The position numbers and the translations under genes are program-made. This document shows, piece by piece, positions 9,401-18,601 of a stretch of 64,000 nt of DNA. The stretch is from positions 1 through 64,000 of the forward strand of contig NZ_RYYR01000023.1 in NCBI RefSeq assembly GCF_003977595.1, written 5' to 3'. The notes under the pieces were generated by a model. It was not told where the DNA came from, made no database searches, and saw only the letters and a program-made list of their open reading frames with translations. This DNA is from Lysinibacillus antri (GTDB lineage: Bacteria > Bacillota > Bacilli > Bacillales_A > Planococcaceae). Each line of letters starts with the position of its first letter. Positions within the stretch are counted from its first letter, which is position 1.

Positions 9401-9650
9401 AGTTGTGGTTGTCTTCGGTTTAACAGTGTCTACAATTTTTACACTTGTATTTGTACCAGTTATGTATGTAACTATTGAAAATATTAATAACAAGATTAAA
9501 GGTTTATTTAAACGTAAAAAATTAGCAGATGCAGATACTGATGATACAGGTAAACCAGAACAAACAACAGATGTTAAATCTAAAAAGCCAAAATGGAAAT
9601 TAAATAGACCGACAACCATTCCGGATAAAGAAAAGACACCTGTGCATTAG
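6447..9650 (+). CDS. RND family efflux permease, SwrC-like
   Basis: 1067 residues, the usual length for AcrB/SwrC-type pumps. Proton-driven export of amphiphilic compounds is the family role, and B. subtilis SwrC gives surfactin self-resistance. TM1 is at about 10-30, a porter domain at 35-330, TM2-6 at about 335-480, TM7 near 530, a second porter domain, and TM8-12 at about 860-1010, then a charged cytoplasmic tail. In TM4 the AcrB Asp-Asp pair reads Asp399-Ser400. In TM10 the AcrB lysine position reads Asn922-Asn923, so the proton relay differs from AcrB. Start: TTG 6447 after GGAGGAGG (6431-6438). It is the last gene of the operon and a strong terminator follows. The substrate is unknown. 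Confidence 0.92.
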   Translation: MKLIKTSITRPVGVIMFVVVAIVLGFISLMGLKIDLFPKMELPIAVVVTNYTGASPQEIEELITAPIESSVGTIQGIDTIQSISQQGSSLVIMQFDFGRDIDDALIDVREKIDQINGMLPDVSNDPMVMRLDPNAIPVVYASITGAELSKLQDIAENEVQPALERASGVASAGISGGIEREIQVNLNPALLSNYGINGSQIISVLGAENRSISAGTIQRGNKDIQLRIVGEYTTVEDIKNTKISLPDGNSIKVSDVAEVVDTFKEQTSLSLVNGEETLMFSIMKQSDANTVEVAEEVQKVMVELNEKFKERGLKMTTIMDTSVYISDSIDSVVNNMIVGGALAAIILLLFLRSFKATLVIGLSMPIAIISTFTLMYFTGETLNIISMGGLALGIGMMVDSSIVILENIFKKRQEGLSVKDASVEGASELVSAVIASTLTTAVVFLPVVFVDGLASQIFRPLSLSVVFSLTASLICAITLIPMLSSKMLGNVKITIDDEEPKDFFNRILNKFKNFYGKVLEKALKRRKTVILIVLAAFIGSFALLPVVGMELMPTSDSGQVSITATIQNGSQLEETNAVVTEINNRISKYEDIIEVNSTSVGGSTDGISPGSTNVASFMIQLVKSTERDITTKEFVAEVSELVSDIPGAEITVIDSNQGMATGSPIQVQIKGDNLDVLKDLSQQVVWILEDIEGTLNVESSVADGSPEIQVIVDRELATAYGLSYQQVMSEINLAFYGQVATQYKENGSEYDVKVSFSEESTTTVRDLETMMIRNAEGVNIPLSAVAKLVQVQGPSQISRQEQVRGVNVTSDVIGRDLGSITQEINEEIAMISTPDGYEISTGGQSEQMLESFGQLALALILGIFLVYMVMAVQFESFVTPFVIMFSMPTMIIGVILGLFVMNVSLSLPGFIGLIMLAGIVVNNGILLVEYINILRDKGMERMQAIVEAGKSRLRPIFMTTATTVLAMIPLALAIGEGAETQQPMAVVVVFGLTVSTIFTLVFVPVMYVTIENINNKIKGLFKRKKLADADTDDTGKPEQTTDVKSKKPKWKLNRPTTIPDKEKTPVH

Positions 9651-9698
9651 GCAACTAACACATACAGAGATTCATTTTGGTACATGTACCAAGCATAG

Positions 9699-9750
9699 AG
9701 CTAAACACCTAGATCCTGTTTTAATAGGATTTAGGATGTTTAGCTTTTTT
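9699..9750 (+). terminator. Terminator of the efflux operon
   Basis: A long stem starts AGCTAAACA at 9699 and closes with TGTTTAGCT, followed by TTTTTT. The stem is long with few mismatches. Confidence 0.88.
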
Positions 9751-9912
9751 ACGTTACTATAATAGTTGTTGGGTAAAAGATGCATATAGACAGTAGTCAA
9801 TTACTTACTATTCTATGAACAAATTTAAAAAAATATTGATAATTTTGTAAAATTATAGGAAAATTCAATTTGTAATAATATTACAAAAAAGCAATAGAAA
9901 AGGAGGAGGAGT

Positions 9913-12900
9913 ATGAAGAGTAAGTATTATAAGATCTTTAGTATTATCTGTACTATTTTACTAGTTTTTTCAACACTTGCACCATCGATTACCTTTGCGA
10001 ATGATGGCGTCACGAGATCTATTGAATTAAATCTTTCTGATGAAAATCGTATGATTGAAAGTGCCGTTGGAAGCATACAATCAGTAAATAATGGAACGGG
10101 ATACCCGGAGTTCTATGTACAATATGATCACATGCAGAAATCATTTATTTTGAATAACACCTTAGGTATCGATATGCAAACTAATTATGTTGTTACATGG
10201 AACGTAAAGTATTCTGAAAATGATCAAAGCTATCTTTATTTTGATCAGGTTACGTTAACAGGGGGGGAGTTATTATCCCTGGCATCTGTTACAGTTCCAA
10301 AAAAAGAAGAATTAAAACAAACGAGTTTAGTTAATAATGTAGAGGATCTACAGTCATCAAATTTACAATTCATCATTGGGGGCAATGCTGCTTTTTATCA
10401 TTATTTAAACAATTCGTCAGTTAACTTAGTCGTAAAGAAGGATAGTAAGTTCCCTATAAGTTTCTTTTTAAGTGGAACAAAAAATTCAGATCCTGCTACT
10501 GTCGAAAATCAATACTTAATTTCTGAAACAATTGATTTTACAACACCATCAAATTCATTAAGTGGGTATGTAGCTAATTTGGCACATGTTAAAATTGAGG
10601 CACCGACTGAATATGTTTATTTCTCTAAAGCAACTCAAGGTTATGGAGCAAGCATGGCGAAGGATATTTATATCTCTAAAGGAGATTATAATGTTAATTA
10701 CGGAGATGGTAATTATCGATGGAATGGTAATGTATCGATTAATGGGAATGAAACATTAATACTACCAGAATATCCTACAGAATTAAATGTGAAATTAAAT
10801 GATAAGTATGTACAATACAATGATCCTACAAAAGTTAATATCGATTATCAAGTGAATGCTTCAAATGGAGCATTTAAATTAGAGTATTTCCAAGGGGCAG
10901 CAGGAAAGGTTCAGCTAATGGAAGGTGAAGAAGTAATTCAGGAATTTGATTCCAATTTCAATTCCAATTATTTAACACTTGATTTTGGTGATCGACCGAC
11001 TGGAGAATATACTCTATTAGTTTCTATGGTAATTGGAGAAAAAACCATAAAAGGAAGCACAACAATTGCATACACTTCTCCATGGCAGGAGTTAAAAGGT
11101 ACAATCGTTATAGCTGAAAATGCTGAGGGAAATGTTATGAAGGATACTGTCGTAGAACTGTACGAGAAAGCTCCATATGGTTACGAAAAAGTGGCAACAG
11201 AAAGGACTACGGCAACAGCAACAGGAAATAATGGGGAAGTATTTATTCCCGATGCTTACATTTTAAAAGATCAACCATATGTATTTGTTGTAAAAAGTGA
11301 ACAAAACAAGGTTGCTTATATTCACGAGTTTGAGGGACAATCGACGAATCAATTCCATTTTGAGGCATCTTCCTTAAAAGATTACCAGTTAAATACAGGG
11401 AGCTTAAAAACTCTGGGAAAAGCGTTATTCATTGGTGATACGAATAATGGGCAATCATTAATACCAATCGAATTTTTAACAGAAGATTGGAAAATGAGTA
11501 CAAATATTTCTTCAAATTTAGCTTGGTACGGTGAAAATAATGATGGTTCAATTGGCTATATTTATTATGGTAGTCTTGAAGATGCCATGAATATAGCAGA
11601 TGTTAAATGGACTACGTATAAACCTTCAAGCAAATACCAAAATGCAAAATTAGGTGATATGACTGGAAAACCCACGTATTTAGAGTTTAATTTGTTCAGT
11701 GAAACAAATGCGAACCCATTCCTACTGCTGGAAGTAACAGATGGGAATACCGTTTATAGTGGTGAAGTAAATGTCCATGGAAAAGAAGAAGTTGCTTTTG
11801 GTGAGTATTCGGGACATATTACAAAAATTGATTCAACATCAATTGGTACAAACTATCGTGATCAATTTAATCAAGGAATTAGTATTTATGGTGGAGAAAT
11901 TGAACTTACGTATGAACTAAAGGATTCTTCAGGCAAAACTACTGAATTAACGACAAATAGTTTGACAAATCTTCCATTAAATTCAGCTTTAGCAGATGGT
12001 TCCTACACACTATCGTTGTTTAGTGCTTCAACAAATGACGTTGTGACATTAAAAATGGAAGAACAACCAATCACAATTGGTGACGGAACAAATCCTCCAA
12101 CAAGTACTACTTTAGATAAGTTTTATGTAGAGAAGGAAACACCTTATGGACAAGTTTCAAAATACAATGGAGGTTTTGTTAATATTTTAGAGTTGGTACA
12201 ACCTGCACCAAATGTTGAATATTATAATCAAGTAGGTCATTTCTATTATTCTAGTGAAGAGGAAGCCTACGTTAAAGGGTACTCAAATCTTCTTGATCCG
12301 ACGAAGAAATATATTGTACTAGTAGAAGTGCGATTAGATACTACTACTGCTCTTAATTCAATTCCAGTTATTGAATTAAGAGAAATGACAGGTGAAGAAA
12401 TTTTAGCAATATCAAAAGAAAATCCGTTTGAAATAAAGGATAATCTTAAAAAGCTAACAGTAAATGCTAAAGATGGATTGTTCGATAAACGTCAGGTAAA
12501 TTTAAATATTAATCTTTTAGGAAATCAATATTTAATTCGATATATTTCAGGATATGAAAAAATAGAAGCCTACCTTTCACCTGGAACATATAATGGTGCT
12601 ATTACTTTTGAGGAAGAAACGACAAGGGAATTTATTGATGTACCAAAATTTGAGCTACAAGAAGACAAAATTATTACATTACAAACTACTGATTTAGCAA
12701 AAATTGAAGTAGTAAGAAATAATAAGGCATTACCGATATTCGGTTTCAATCCTAGCGATTCTTATTTACATCAATATCCATATAATAGCTTTGTTACTAG
12801 TCATCACATTTCAAAAAGAACATACAATCCTTTTTCGTTGGCAGTAGGCATTACAGATCAGTATGATACACCTTGGGGTTATGTGATTTCTAAAGCAACT

Positions 12901-15900
12901 GAAACAATTACACAAGACGAACAATTTGAATTTACTGGAGAAATCACTGGGGAAATTGCAGATGTTAATGTGTACAAAAACTATCAAATTCAAGCATTCC
13001 TTAATTTAAGTTCAGATGATTTCGCTGTGGAAAGAATTTACCATGCTGTAAAGAATCCATATCGAACAATGCAGGCTCTAACAGTTGAAGAAAATCCAAT
13101 TAGAGATTATTATGGCTTGTTCGATAATTTAAATGAAGTAAGACCAGCGTATATAATTAAAGATGCCAATGGAAATAAAGTTTTAAGTGGTATAAGCAAT
13201 AATTACAATGTAAACTACCTTAACGTGAATTTACCAGAAGAACTCGCTGATGGCACATATACGTTAGAAGTAAATGTTCCAACAGCTCCACGAAAATCGT
13301 TAAAGCTTGAGAAAGAATTTACGATTGGTGCTGAGCAAGGTCCATTTGTTAAAATTTCATCTCCAAGTTCTAACTTTATAACAAACAACAACACGGTTAC
13401 TGTGGAAGGGACTGCAACAAAAGATGCAACCTTGACAGTAGCATTAATGCAAGGGACAAACAAGGTTGACTCAAAAATAGTTACTTCAGACGGTACTTAT
13501 TCTGTTGCATTTGATATTCAACAAGATGGGGATTACACAGTTGTTGTGACAAATGATACGAAAAGTGCATCTGTACAATTCAAAGTGGACCGCACAGCTC
13601 CTGCAAAATCAGCGAATATTGAATTTACAGAAAACTCAGATGGTTTAACGGTTTCTTGGGGTGCTGTGGAAGATGCGAAAATTTACAAGGTAGAAGTAGC
13701 GGAAAATGATGGGGACTTTACAGAACGATCTTCTCAAACAGGAGTATCGTATCTGCTAAGTAATATTCAACCAGGTACAACATACAAAGTTCGTATCATT
13801 GCAGTGGATGAAGCTGGAAATAAGAGTGTATCAGAAGTTGCAACGAAAAAAATAGCAGAGTTTATAACAACTGCAATTACAGTTGAAGATAAAAGAAAAA
13901 ATAGTTTCCTGATCATTGACGACACACTAGCGATTGCTTTAGAAGGTTCTTATAAAGAAGGTTACAAAGCAAAAGCGTTTATTACAATTGATGGAACTGA
14001 AAACGAAATATCACTTACTTACAATGAAACGACGAAAAAATATGAAGGTTCATTGAAAGTAGAAGCTGGAAACAAAGTAATCGAATCAATCAAGGGTTAT
14101 ATTCTTGATGGTACGAATCAAACAGAAGAAAAAACAGTTGAGTTAAATTGGGCTGTTGGATCGACTGTAACAGGTTCAATCTCGGATGGAGAGCCAGTAA
14201 AAGATGCAACAATTCGATTGAGAGGTGCTAAAGCTTCATATACTACTAAATCGAATAATGATGGTACATTCACGATTGCAGGTATCGCACCGGGCACTTA
14301 CTCTGTTTCGGCTACAGTTAATAATCAAACTACTAATCTAGTAGATTCGATTATTGTTGGAGAATCAGTAGTAAAGGAAATTGATGAAATTCAAGTAACG
14401 GCATATATAGATCCTGTTATTAGTTTTGTAACTAGTGATGAAAAGCCGTTACCGAAAGATAATTTATTCGTCCGAATAGACGGACCAAATAACTTCGTAG
14501 CATATGGGATTACTAAAGATAGTAAGTTTGAAACTTACGGTGGCTATTCGTTAAAAAATATTGCAACGGGTGATTATAAAGTAACTGTGTTTGGTGCAGA
14601 GTTATATAAAACGACCGAAGCGACTATTTCGTTTAAGAAAGGTCAAAACGACTATAACGTAACAGTAGACAAAGAAAATATAGAAACAAAAGATATCGTT
14701 ATTGAGTTACCGAATGTTACTAAGTTAGAAGCGATTTCACTATATAGTCCATCAATTAATGAAAAGTTTTATTATAGTAGAATAGGTAATTACTACAATT
14801 ACGATGTAACTGTTGAAAATAATCAAATTGTTTTTAAAGATGTTGTTGTAAGTGATGATTATCAACTACACATTATGGCTAATGGTTATATGACTTATAA
14901 CGAGATGGTAAATTTAACGACAGGTACTAATTTCATAGTGAATCTAGAACAAGGTCGTGAAATTTCTGGTAAAGTAACAGATGCACAAGAATCTCCATTA
15001 GGATTTGTTTATGTCTATGGATATGCAGGTAACACATACTACTCTACAAAAACAGATGGAGAAGGCGAATACACTTTAAAAGGTCTTTCAAAAACTGATG
15101 ATGTGCATATTAGTGTGTATTCTCAAGCGCACTTAGATGAAAATAAAATAGTTCCTAAAGGTGAAGAACCAGTTCAAGATTATGACATACAACTATCAAA
15201 AGCTGCGAGTATGACAGGGAAAGTCGTTGATAAAGATCTTAAACCAATGGCAAATGTTTCAATTTCAGTAAGTGGTAATGGTTCTTACGGCTGGGCACGT
15301 ACTGCGACAGACGGAACTTTCTCTGTTAATGGATTAAAGGATACTGAAAACTATGAAGTTCAAATGAGTTCATACGGGTATCCAACGTTAACAAAAGAAA
15401 ATGTAAAAGCGGAACCTATTGGCCAATTTATTTTACAAAAAGATGGCGATGGCCAATTCAACGGTGAAGGGAATCACTTTGCAGTTTCAAAAACGACAGT
15501 CGTTCCAGGTGAACAAATTGAATTTACATTGGCCTATCGTAATAACGGAAGTCAGACAGCTACAAATGTTCCGGTAACTATTCAATTACCGACAGAATTA
15601 AAATTAATTAAAGAAACAGTACAATTAAATGGAAAACCAGTCGAAGTTGCGAATGGTGTAGTACAAATTCCTTCAGTTGCTGCTGGGGAATCAGGAAAAG
15701 TAACATTTAAGGCACAAGTTAATGAAGCTGTATCAACACCTTCACTAACAGCTACAGTAAAAGTAACAGATGATGGAAATCTTCAATCTGCTACAACATC
15801 AGTAGTATTTATTACACTAGAAGCACCAGCACAAACAGGTTCAATATCTGTAAAAGTGTACGGCTCAGCGAAGCTTGGTTCGAAGGTTGAAGTATTTGCG

Positions 15901-18318
15901 AATAATAAATTAGTTGGCCAGGCAAAAGTTGATAGTAAATGGTGGTATGCAGATATTAAGTTACCAGTAACGGATTCAGCAGTTGAAGAGAAATTTGCAA
16001 TCACAGCAAAAGTAACTTCAGGAAACGATACTGTAAATTCCAAACCGACTGAAATAACGTATACCCCAAATGTTCCAGTCATTAAAGATGTAACGGTTAA
16101 AGCAGGTTGGAACGGGAATGTAAAATTAAACCCATATACAGGTGTAGCAACATTTGCAATTACAGAACACACACCATTAGATACTACAATTAAATTTGAT
16201 AAAGATGTAGATACTGCAACTTTAACATTCTTAGGAAAAACCTATGATATGAAAAAAGGAACAGATAATACATTTAGTTTCGACGGTAATAAATTAGGAA
16301 AATGGACATCGTATGGTGAACAATTACTTGAAGTTACATTCAAAAAAGGTGATGTGGAAATTACAATCCCTTTAATGAATATTATTGTGTTAATTGACCC
16401 ATCTGGATTTGTTTTTGAAGGATCGATGGATAACAGACTTGAAGGTGTACAAGCAGTTGTGGAAACTCGAGCTACGTCAAACGATCCATGGGTTCAATGG
16501 AATGCTGAGAAATTCGGTCAAATTAATCCACAGGTAACAGATGAAAATGGTCGTTATGGATGGGATGTTATTCAAGGGGAATGGCGAGTAATCTTTACAA
16601 AAGAAGGTTATGAACCGTATATATCTCGTGTCATGAAAGTTCCACCTGCGGAAACAGAATTAAACATTCCTATGGTTAAAATCGGTAATCCGAATGTCTC
16701 AAATCAAGTACAAGTGTCAGAAAATAACTTAACAGTAACATTTGATCGCTACATGAATACGACTAATAAAGCTAAAAATATTAAATTATTTGAAGTAGCC
16801 GCTTCAGGAAAAGTAGAAGTAGCTGGAGAAGTGTCTTCAATTGATAAAAAAGGTTATAAATCGATTGATGTACCTGAAGCGAAGGAAACAGGTTTTGTAT
16901 CAGGAGATTCAAAAGGACAAGATGGATTCTTTGAAGAAGATAATACTAAACTAGTTTCAAAGTCATTTACTTTTATTCCTACATCTGTACTAAAACCTAA
17001 CACAGATTATGTGCTTGTTGTGAGTGAAGATATGGAAGACACTGAATCGCGTAAACTAGAAAACAAACTAGAGTTCACATTTAAGACTGCCCCTTCATCA
17101 ACAACAGATCCAGGGACAGGTGGAAACACAGGTGGAAACAACGGAGGAGGCTCTGGAGGTAACACAGGTGGAACTACTCCTGAACCAACACCAAATAATG
17201 AAGATGCTGAAGGTGTAACTGTTGTTAAAGATCAAGATGTCACTAAACAAGTGAATGATACTAATTCAAAAGAGGTAATAGTTAATATACCAGCTTTAAC
17301 AACTGAAAACACATCCGTAAAAGTAGAAGTTTCACCAACAACTTTAAAATTAATTTCAGATTCAGGTAAACCGTTTGTATTGACTTCAGGTGAACTTAGT
17401 CTTAAAGTACCAAAAAAAATTCTGAGCGATATTGCGCAAAATAAAACGGATAAAGTTCAGTTTAAAGTAGAGTTAGTACAAGATGGAAAAATTCCTGGAG
17501 CAGGAAATGTAATCTCTAATGTATACGAGTTTTCAATTACAAAAGAGGAGAATGGGAAGGTTACTAAAATTACTAACTTCTCTGATTATATTGAAGTATC
17601 ACTTCCGGTAAATCAATCTCAGGTAAAAGATCCGAATAAGACTGCTGCTTATTATGTAAATGAGCAAACAAATCAACTCGAATATGTGAGCAGTAAGTTT
17701 AAAAATGGAACTTTAACATTTAAAACAAACCACTTCTCGAAATTCGTAGTAATCGAAAATAATAATACATTTAAAGATATTACAAATTCTTGGGCGAAAA
17801 ACTATATCGAATCGCTTGCTTCTAAGACGCTTATTAAAGGAAAGGCAGAAGATTTATTCGCACCGAATGATCAAATTACTCGTGCAGAATTTGCAGTACT
17901 TTTAGCAAGAACATTAAATTTACCGAAGCAAGAGTATGAAAAAATCTTCCTAGATGTAAATGAAAAAATGACTTGGAGTGTATATGAAATCGAAGCTGCC
18001 AATCGAGCAGGTATTGTATTTGGTTTAGGTGGCAAGTTTAATCCTAATGAGAACATCTCACGACAAGAAATGGCTTCAATGATTATTCGAGCAATAAAAT
18101 ACGTAAATCCAACTGCTTTAGAAGACGTAACGGCAAATGTTATTTTTGCAGATGAAGCAAAGATAGCAAACTTTGCAAAAGAAAGTGTAAGCCTTGCTGC
18201 TGGATTGGGAATTATTAGTGGAATAAATACTAATGATAAAGTAATTTTTGAGCCAACAGAAAATGCAACTCGTGAACAAACTGCAACAATGCTATACTTT
18301 ATGTTAGAAAAATTTTAA
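9913..18318 (+). CDS. Giant secreted multidomain SLH protein (2801 aa)
   Basis: A cell-surface protein with a Sec signal peptide (residues 1-29, cleavage after TFA). The first ~1140 residues are beta-rich and not confidently assignable. An Ig-like module is at about 1143-1225 and a fibronectin type III domain at 1227-1310. Carboxypeptidase-regulatory-like modules lie near 1418-1480, 1680-1745 and 1766-1830, and a DUF11-like module at about 1855-1955. A Gly/Asn-rich linker spans 2396-2427. A ~180-residue pre-anchor domain ends FKTNHFSKFVVIE (about 2435-2617), and three SLH domains run to the end (2620-2800). The SLH domains bind pyruvylated secondary wall polysaccharide. The start ATG follows AAAAGGAGGAGG. 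No enzyme motif was seen. A scaffold or adhesin role is inferred. It is monocistronic. Confidence 0.85.
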   Translation: MKSKYYKIFSIICTILLVFSTLAPSITFANDGVTRSIELNLSDENRMIESAVGSIQSVNNGTGYPEFYVQYDHMQKSFILNNTLGIDMQTNYVVTWNVKYSENDQSYLYFDQVTLTGGELLSLASVTVPKKEELKQTSLVNNVEDLQSSNLQFIIGGNAAFYHYLNNSSVNLVVKKDSKFPISFFLSGTKNSDPATVENQYLISETIDFTTPSNSLSGYVANLAHVKIEAPTEYVYFSKATQGYGASMAKDIYISKGDYNVNYGDGNYRWNGNVSINGNETLILPEYPTELNVKLNDKYVQYNDPTKVNIDYQVNASNGAFKLEYFQGAAGKVQLMEGEEVIQEFDSNFNSNYLTLDFGDRPTGEYTLLVSMVIGEKTIKGSTTIAYTSPWQELKGTIVIAENAEGNVMKDTVVELYEKAPYGYEKVATERTTATATGNNGEVFIPDAYILKDQPYVFVVKSEQNKVAYIHEFEGQSTNQFHFEASSLKDYQLNTGSLKTLGKALFIGDTNNGQSLIPIEFLTEDWKMSTNISSNLAWYGENNDGSIGYIYYGSLEDAMNIADVKWTTYKPSSKYQNAKLGDMTGKPTYLEFNLFSETNANPFLLLEVTDGNTVYSGEVNVHGKEEVAFGEYSGHITKIDSTSIGTNYRDQFNQGISIYGGEIELTYELKDSSGKTTELTTNSLTNLPLNSALADGSYTLSLFSASTNDVVTLKMEEQPITIGDGTNPPTSTTLDKFYVEKETPYGQVSKYNGGFVNILELVQPAPNVEYYNQVGHFYYSSEEEAYVKGYSNLLDPTKKYIVLVEVRLDTTTALNSIPVIELREMTGEEILAISKENPFEIKDNLKKLTVNAKDGLFDKRQVNLNINLLGNQYLIRYISGYEKIEAYLSPGTYNGAITFEEETTREFIDVPKFELQEDKIITLQTTDLAKIEVVRNNKALPIFGFNPSDSYLHQYPYNSFVTSHHISKRTYNPFSLAVGITDQYDTPWGYVISKATETITQDEQFEFTGEITGEIADVNVYKNYQIQAFLNLSSDDFAVERIYHAVKNPYRTMQALTVEENPIRDYYGLFDNLNEVRPAYIIKDANGNKVLSGISNNYNVNYLNVNLPEELADGTYTLEVNVPTAPRKSLKLEKEFTIGAEQGPFVKISSPSSNFITNNNTVTVEGTATKDATLTVALMQGTNKVDSKIVTSDGTYSVAFDIQQDGDYTVVVTNDTKSASVQFKVDRTAPAKSANIEFTENSDGLTVSWGAVEDAKIYKVEVAENDGDFTERSSQTGVSYLLSNIQPGTTYKVRIIAVDEAGNKSVSEVATKKIAEFITTAITVEDKRKNSFLIIDDTLAIALEGSYKEGYKAKAFITIDGTENEISLTYNETTKKYEGSLKVEAGNKVIESIKGYILDGTNQTEEKTVELNWAVGSTVTGSISDGEPVKDATIRLRGAKASYTTKSNNDGTFTIAGIAPGTYSVSATVNNQTTNLVDSIIVGESVVKEIDEIQVTAYIDPVISFVTSDEKPLPKDNLFVRIDGPNNFVAYGITKDSKFETYGGYSLKNIATGDYKVTVFGAELYKTTEATISFKKGQNDYNVTVDKENIETKDIVIELPNVTKLEAISLYSPSINEKFYYSRIGNYYNYDVTVENNQIVFKDVVVSDDYQLHIMANGYMTYNEMVNLTTGTNFIVNLEQGREISGKVTDAQESPLGFVYVYGYAGNTYYSTKTDGEGEYTLKGLSKTDDVHISVYSQAHLDENKIVPKGEEPVQDYDIQLSKAASMTGKVVDKDLKPMANVSISVSGNGSYGWARTATDGTFSVNGLKDTENYEVQMSSYGYPTLTKENVKAEPIGQFILQKDGDGQFNGEGNHFAVSKTTVVPGEQIEFTLAYRNNGSQTATNVPVTIQLPTELKLIKETVQLNGKPVEVANGVVQIPSVAAGESGKVTFKAQVNEAVSTPSLTATVKVTDDGNLQSATTSVVFITLEAPAQTGSISVKVYGSAKLGSKVEVFANNKLVGQAKVDSKWWYADIKLPVTDSAVEEKFAITAKVTSGNDTVNSKPTEITYTPNVPVIKDVTVKAGWNGNVKLNPYTGVATFAITEHTPLDTTIKFDKDVDTATLTFLGKTYDMKKGTDNTFSFDGNKLGKWTSYGEQLLEVTFKKGDVEITIPLMNIIVLIDPSGFVFEGSMDNRLEGVQAVVETRATSNDPWVQWNAEKFGQINPQVTDENGRYGWDVIQGEWRVIFTKEGYEPYISRVMKVPPAETELNIPMVKIGNPNVSNQVQVSENNLTVTFDRYMNTTNKAKNIKLFEVAASGKVEVAGEVSSIDKKGYKSIDVPEAKETGFVSGDSKGQDGFFEEDNTKLVSKSFTFIPTSVLKPNTDYVLVVSEDMEDTESRKLENKLEFTFKTAPSSTTDPGTGGNTGGNNGGGSGGNTGGTTPEPTPNNEDAEGVTVVKDQDVTKQVNDTNSKEVIVNIPALTTENTSVKVEVSPTTLKLISDSGKPFVLTSGELSLKVPKKILSDIAQNKTDKVQFKVELVQDGKIPGAGNVISNVYEFSITKEENGKVTKITNFSDYIEVSLPVNQSQVKDPNKTAAYYVNEQTNQLEYVSSKFKNGTLTFKTNHFSKFVVIENNNTFKDITNSWAKNYIESLASKTLIKGKAEDLFAPNDQITRAEFAVLLARTLNLPKQEYEKIFLDVNEKMTWSVYEIEAANRAGIVFGLGGKFNPNENISRQEMASMIIRAIKYVNPTALEDVTANVIFADEAKIANFAKESVSLAAGLGIISGINTNDKVIFEPTENATREQTATMLYFMLEKF

Positions 18319-18341
18319 TACAAGTCTATAACTTGAAAAAA

Positions 18342-18370
18342 ATCCCTGTTGAGTATTACTCAATAGGGAT
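18342..18370 (+). terminator. Possible terminator hairpin
   Basis: ATCCCT-g-TTGAGT pairs with ACTCAA-t-AGGGAT across a 3-base loop, just after the giant SLH gene. It is preceded by an A run but lacks a downstream T run, so the call is moderate. The remaining bases up to 18601 are AT-rich with no clear feature. Confidence 0.5.
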
Positions 18371-18601
18371 GTTAAGTTGAAATCTATGAGCGTGCAATAA
18401 GTTGAGCTAGGACCTTGTGTTATTTATGTAACAATGAAAAATTATATATTAATAGTACATTTTGCTGAAAATAAATACACTATAATTAATATTTTTGTTA
18501 CTTCTTATTAGGAATTATATTAAGATACTATTCAACCAAGGTTCTAAAGTCTTATTAAAAATTATATGATTTAAGGTATTTAATAATAAAGGGGGATTGT
18601 T

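Noticed and set aside
9683-9692. GGTACATGTACC palindrome as a fourth member of the 19-bp palindrome family
   Set aside because: The arms do not match the TTGTGYAC/GTRCACAA consensus.
15783-16172. 129-codon minus-strand frame within the giant SLH gene, and similar long antisense frames elsewhere
   Set aside because: These are shadows of low-complexity coding sequence, without ribosome sites or recognisable protein features.
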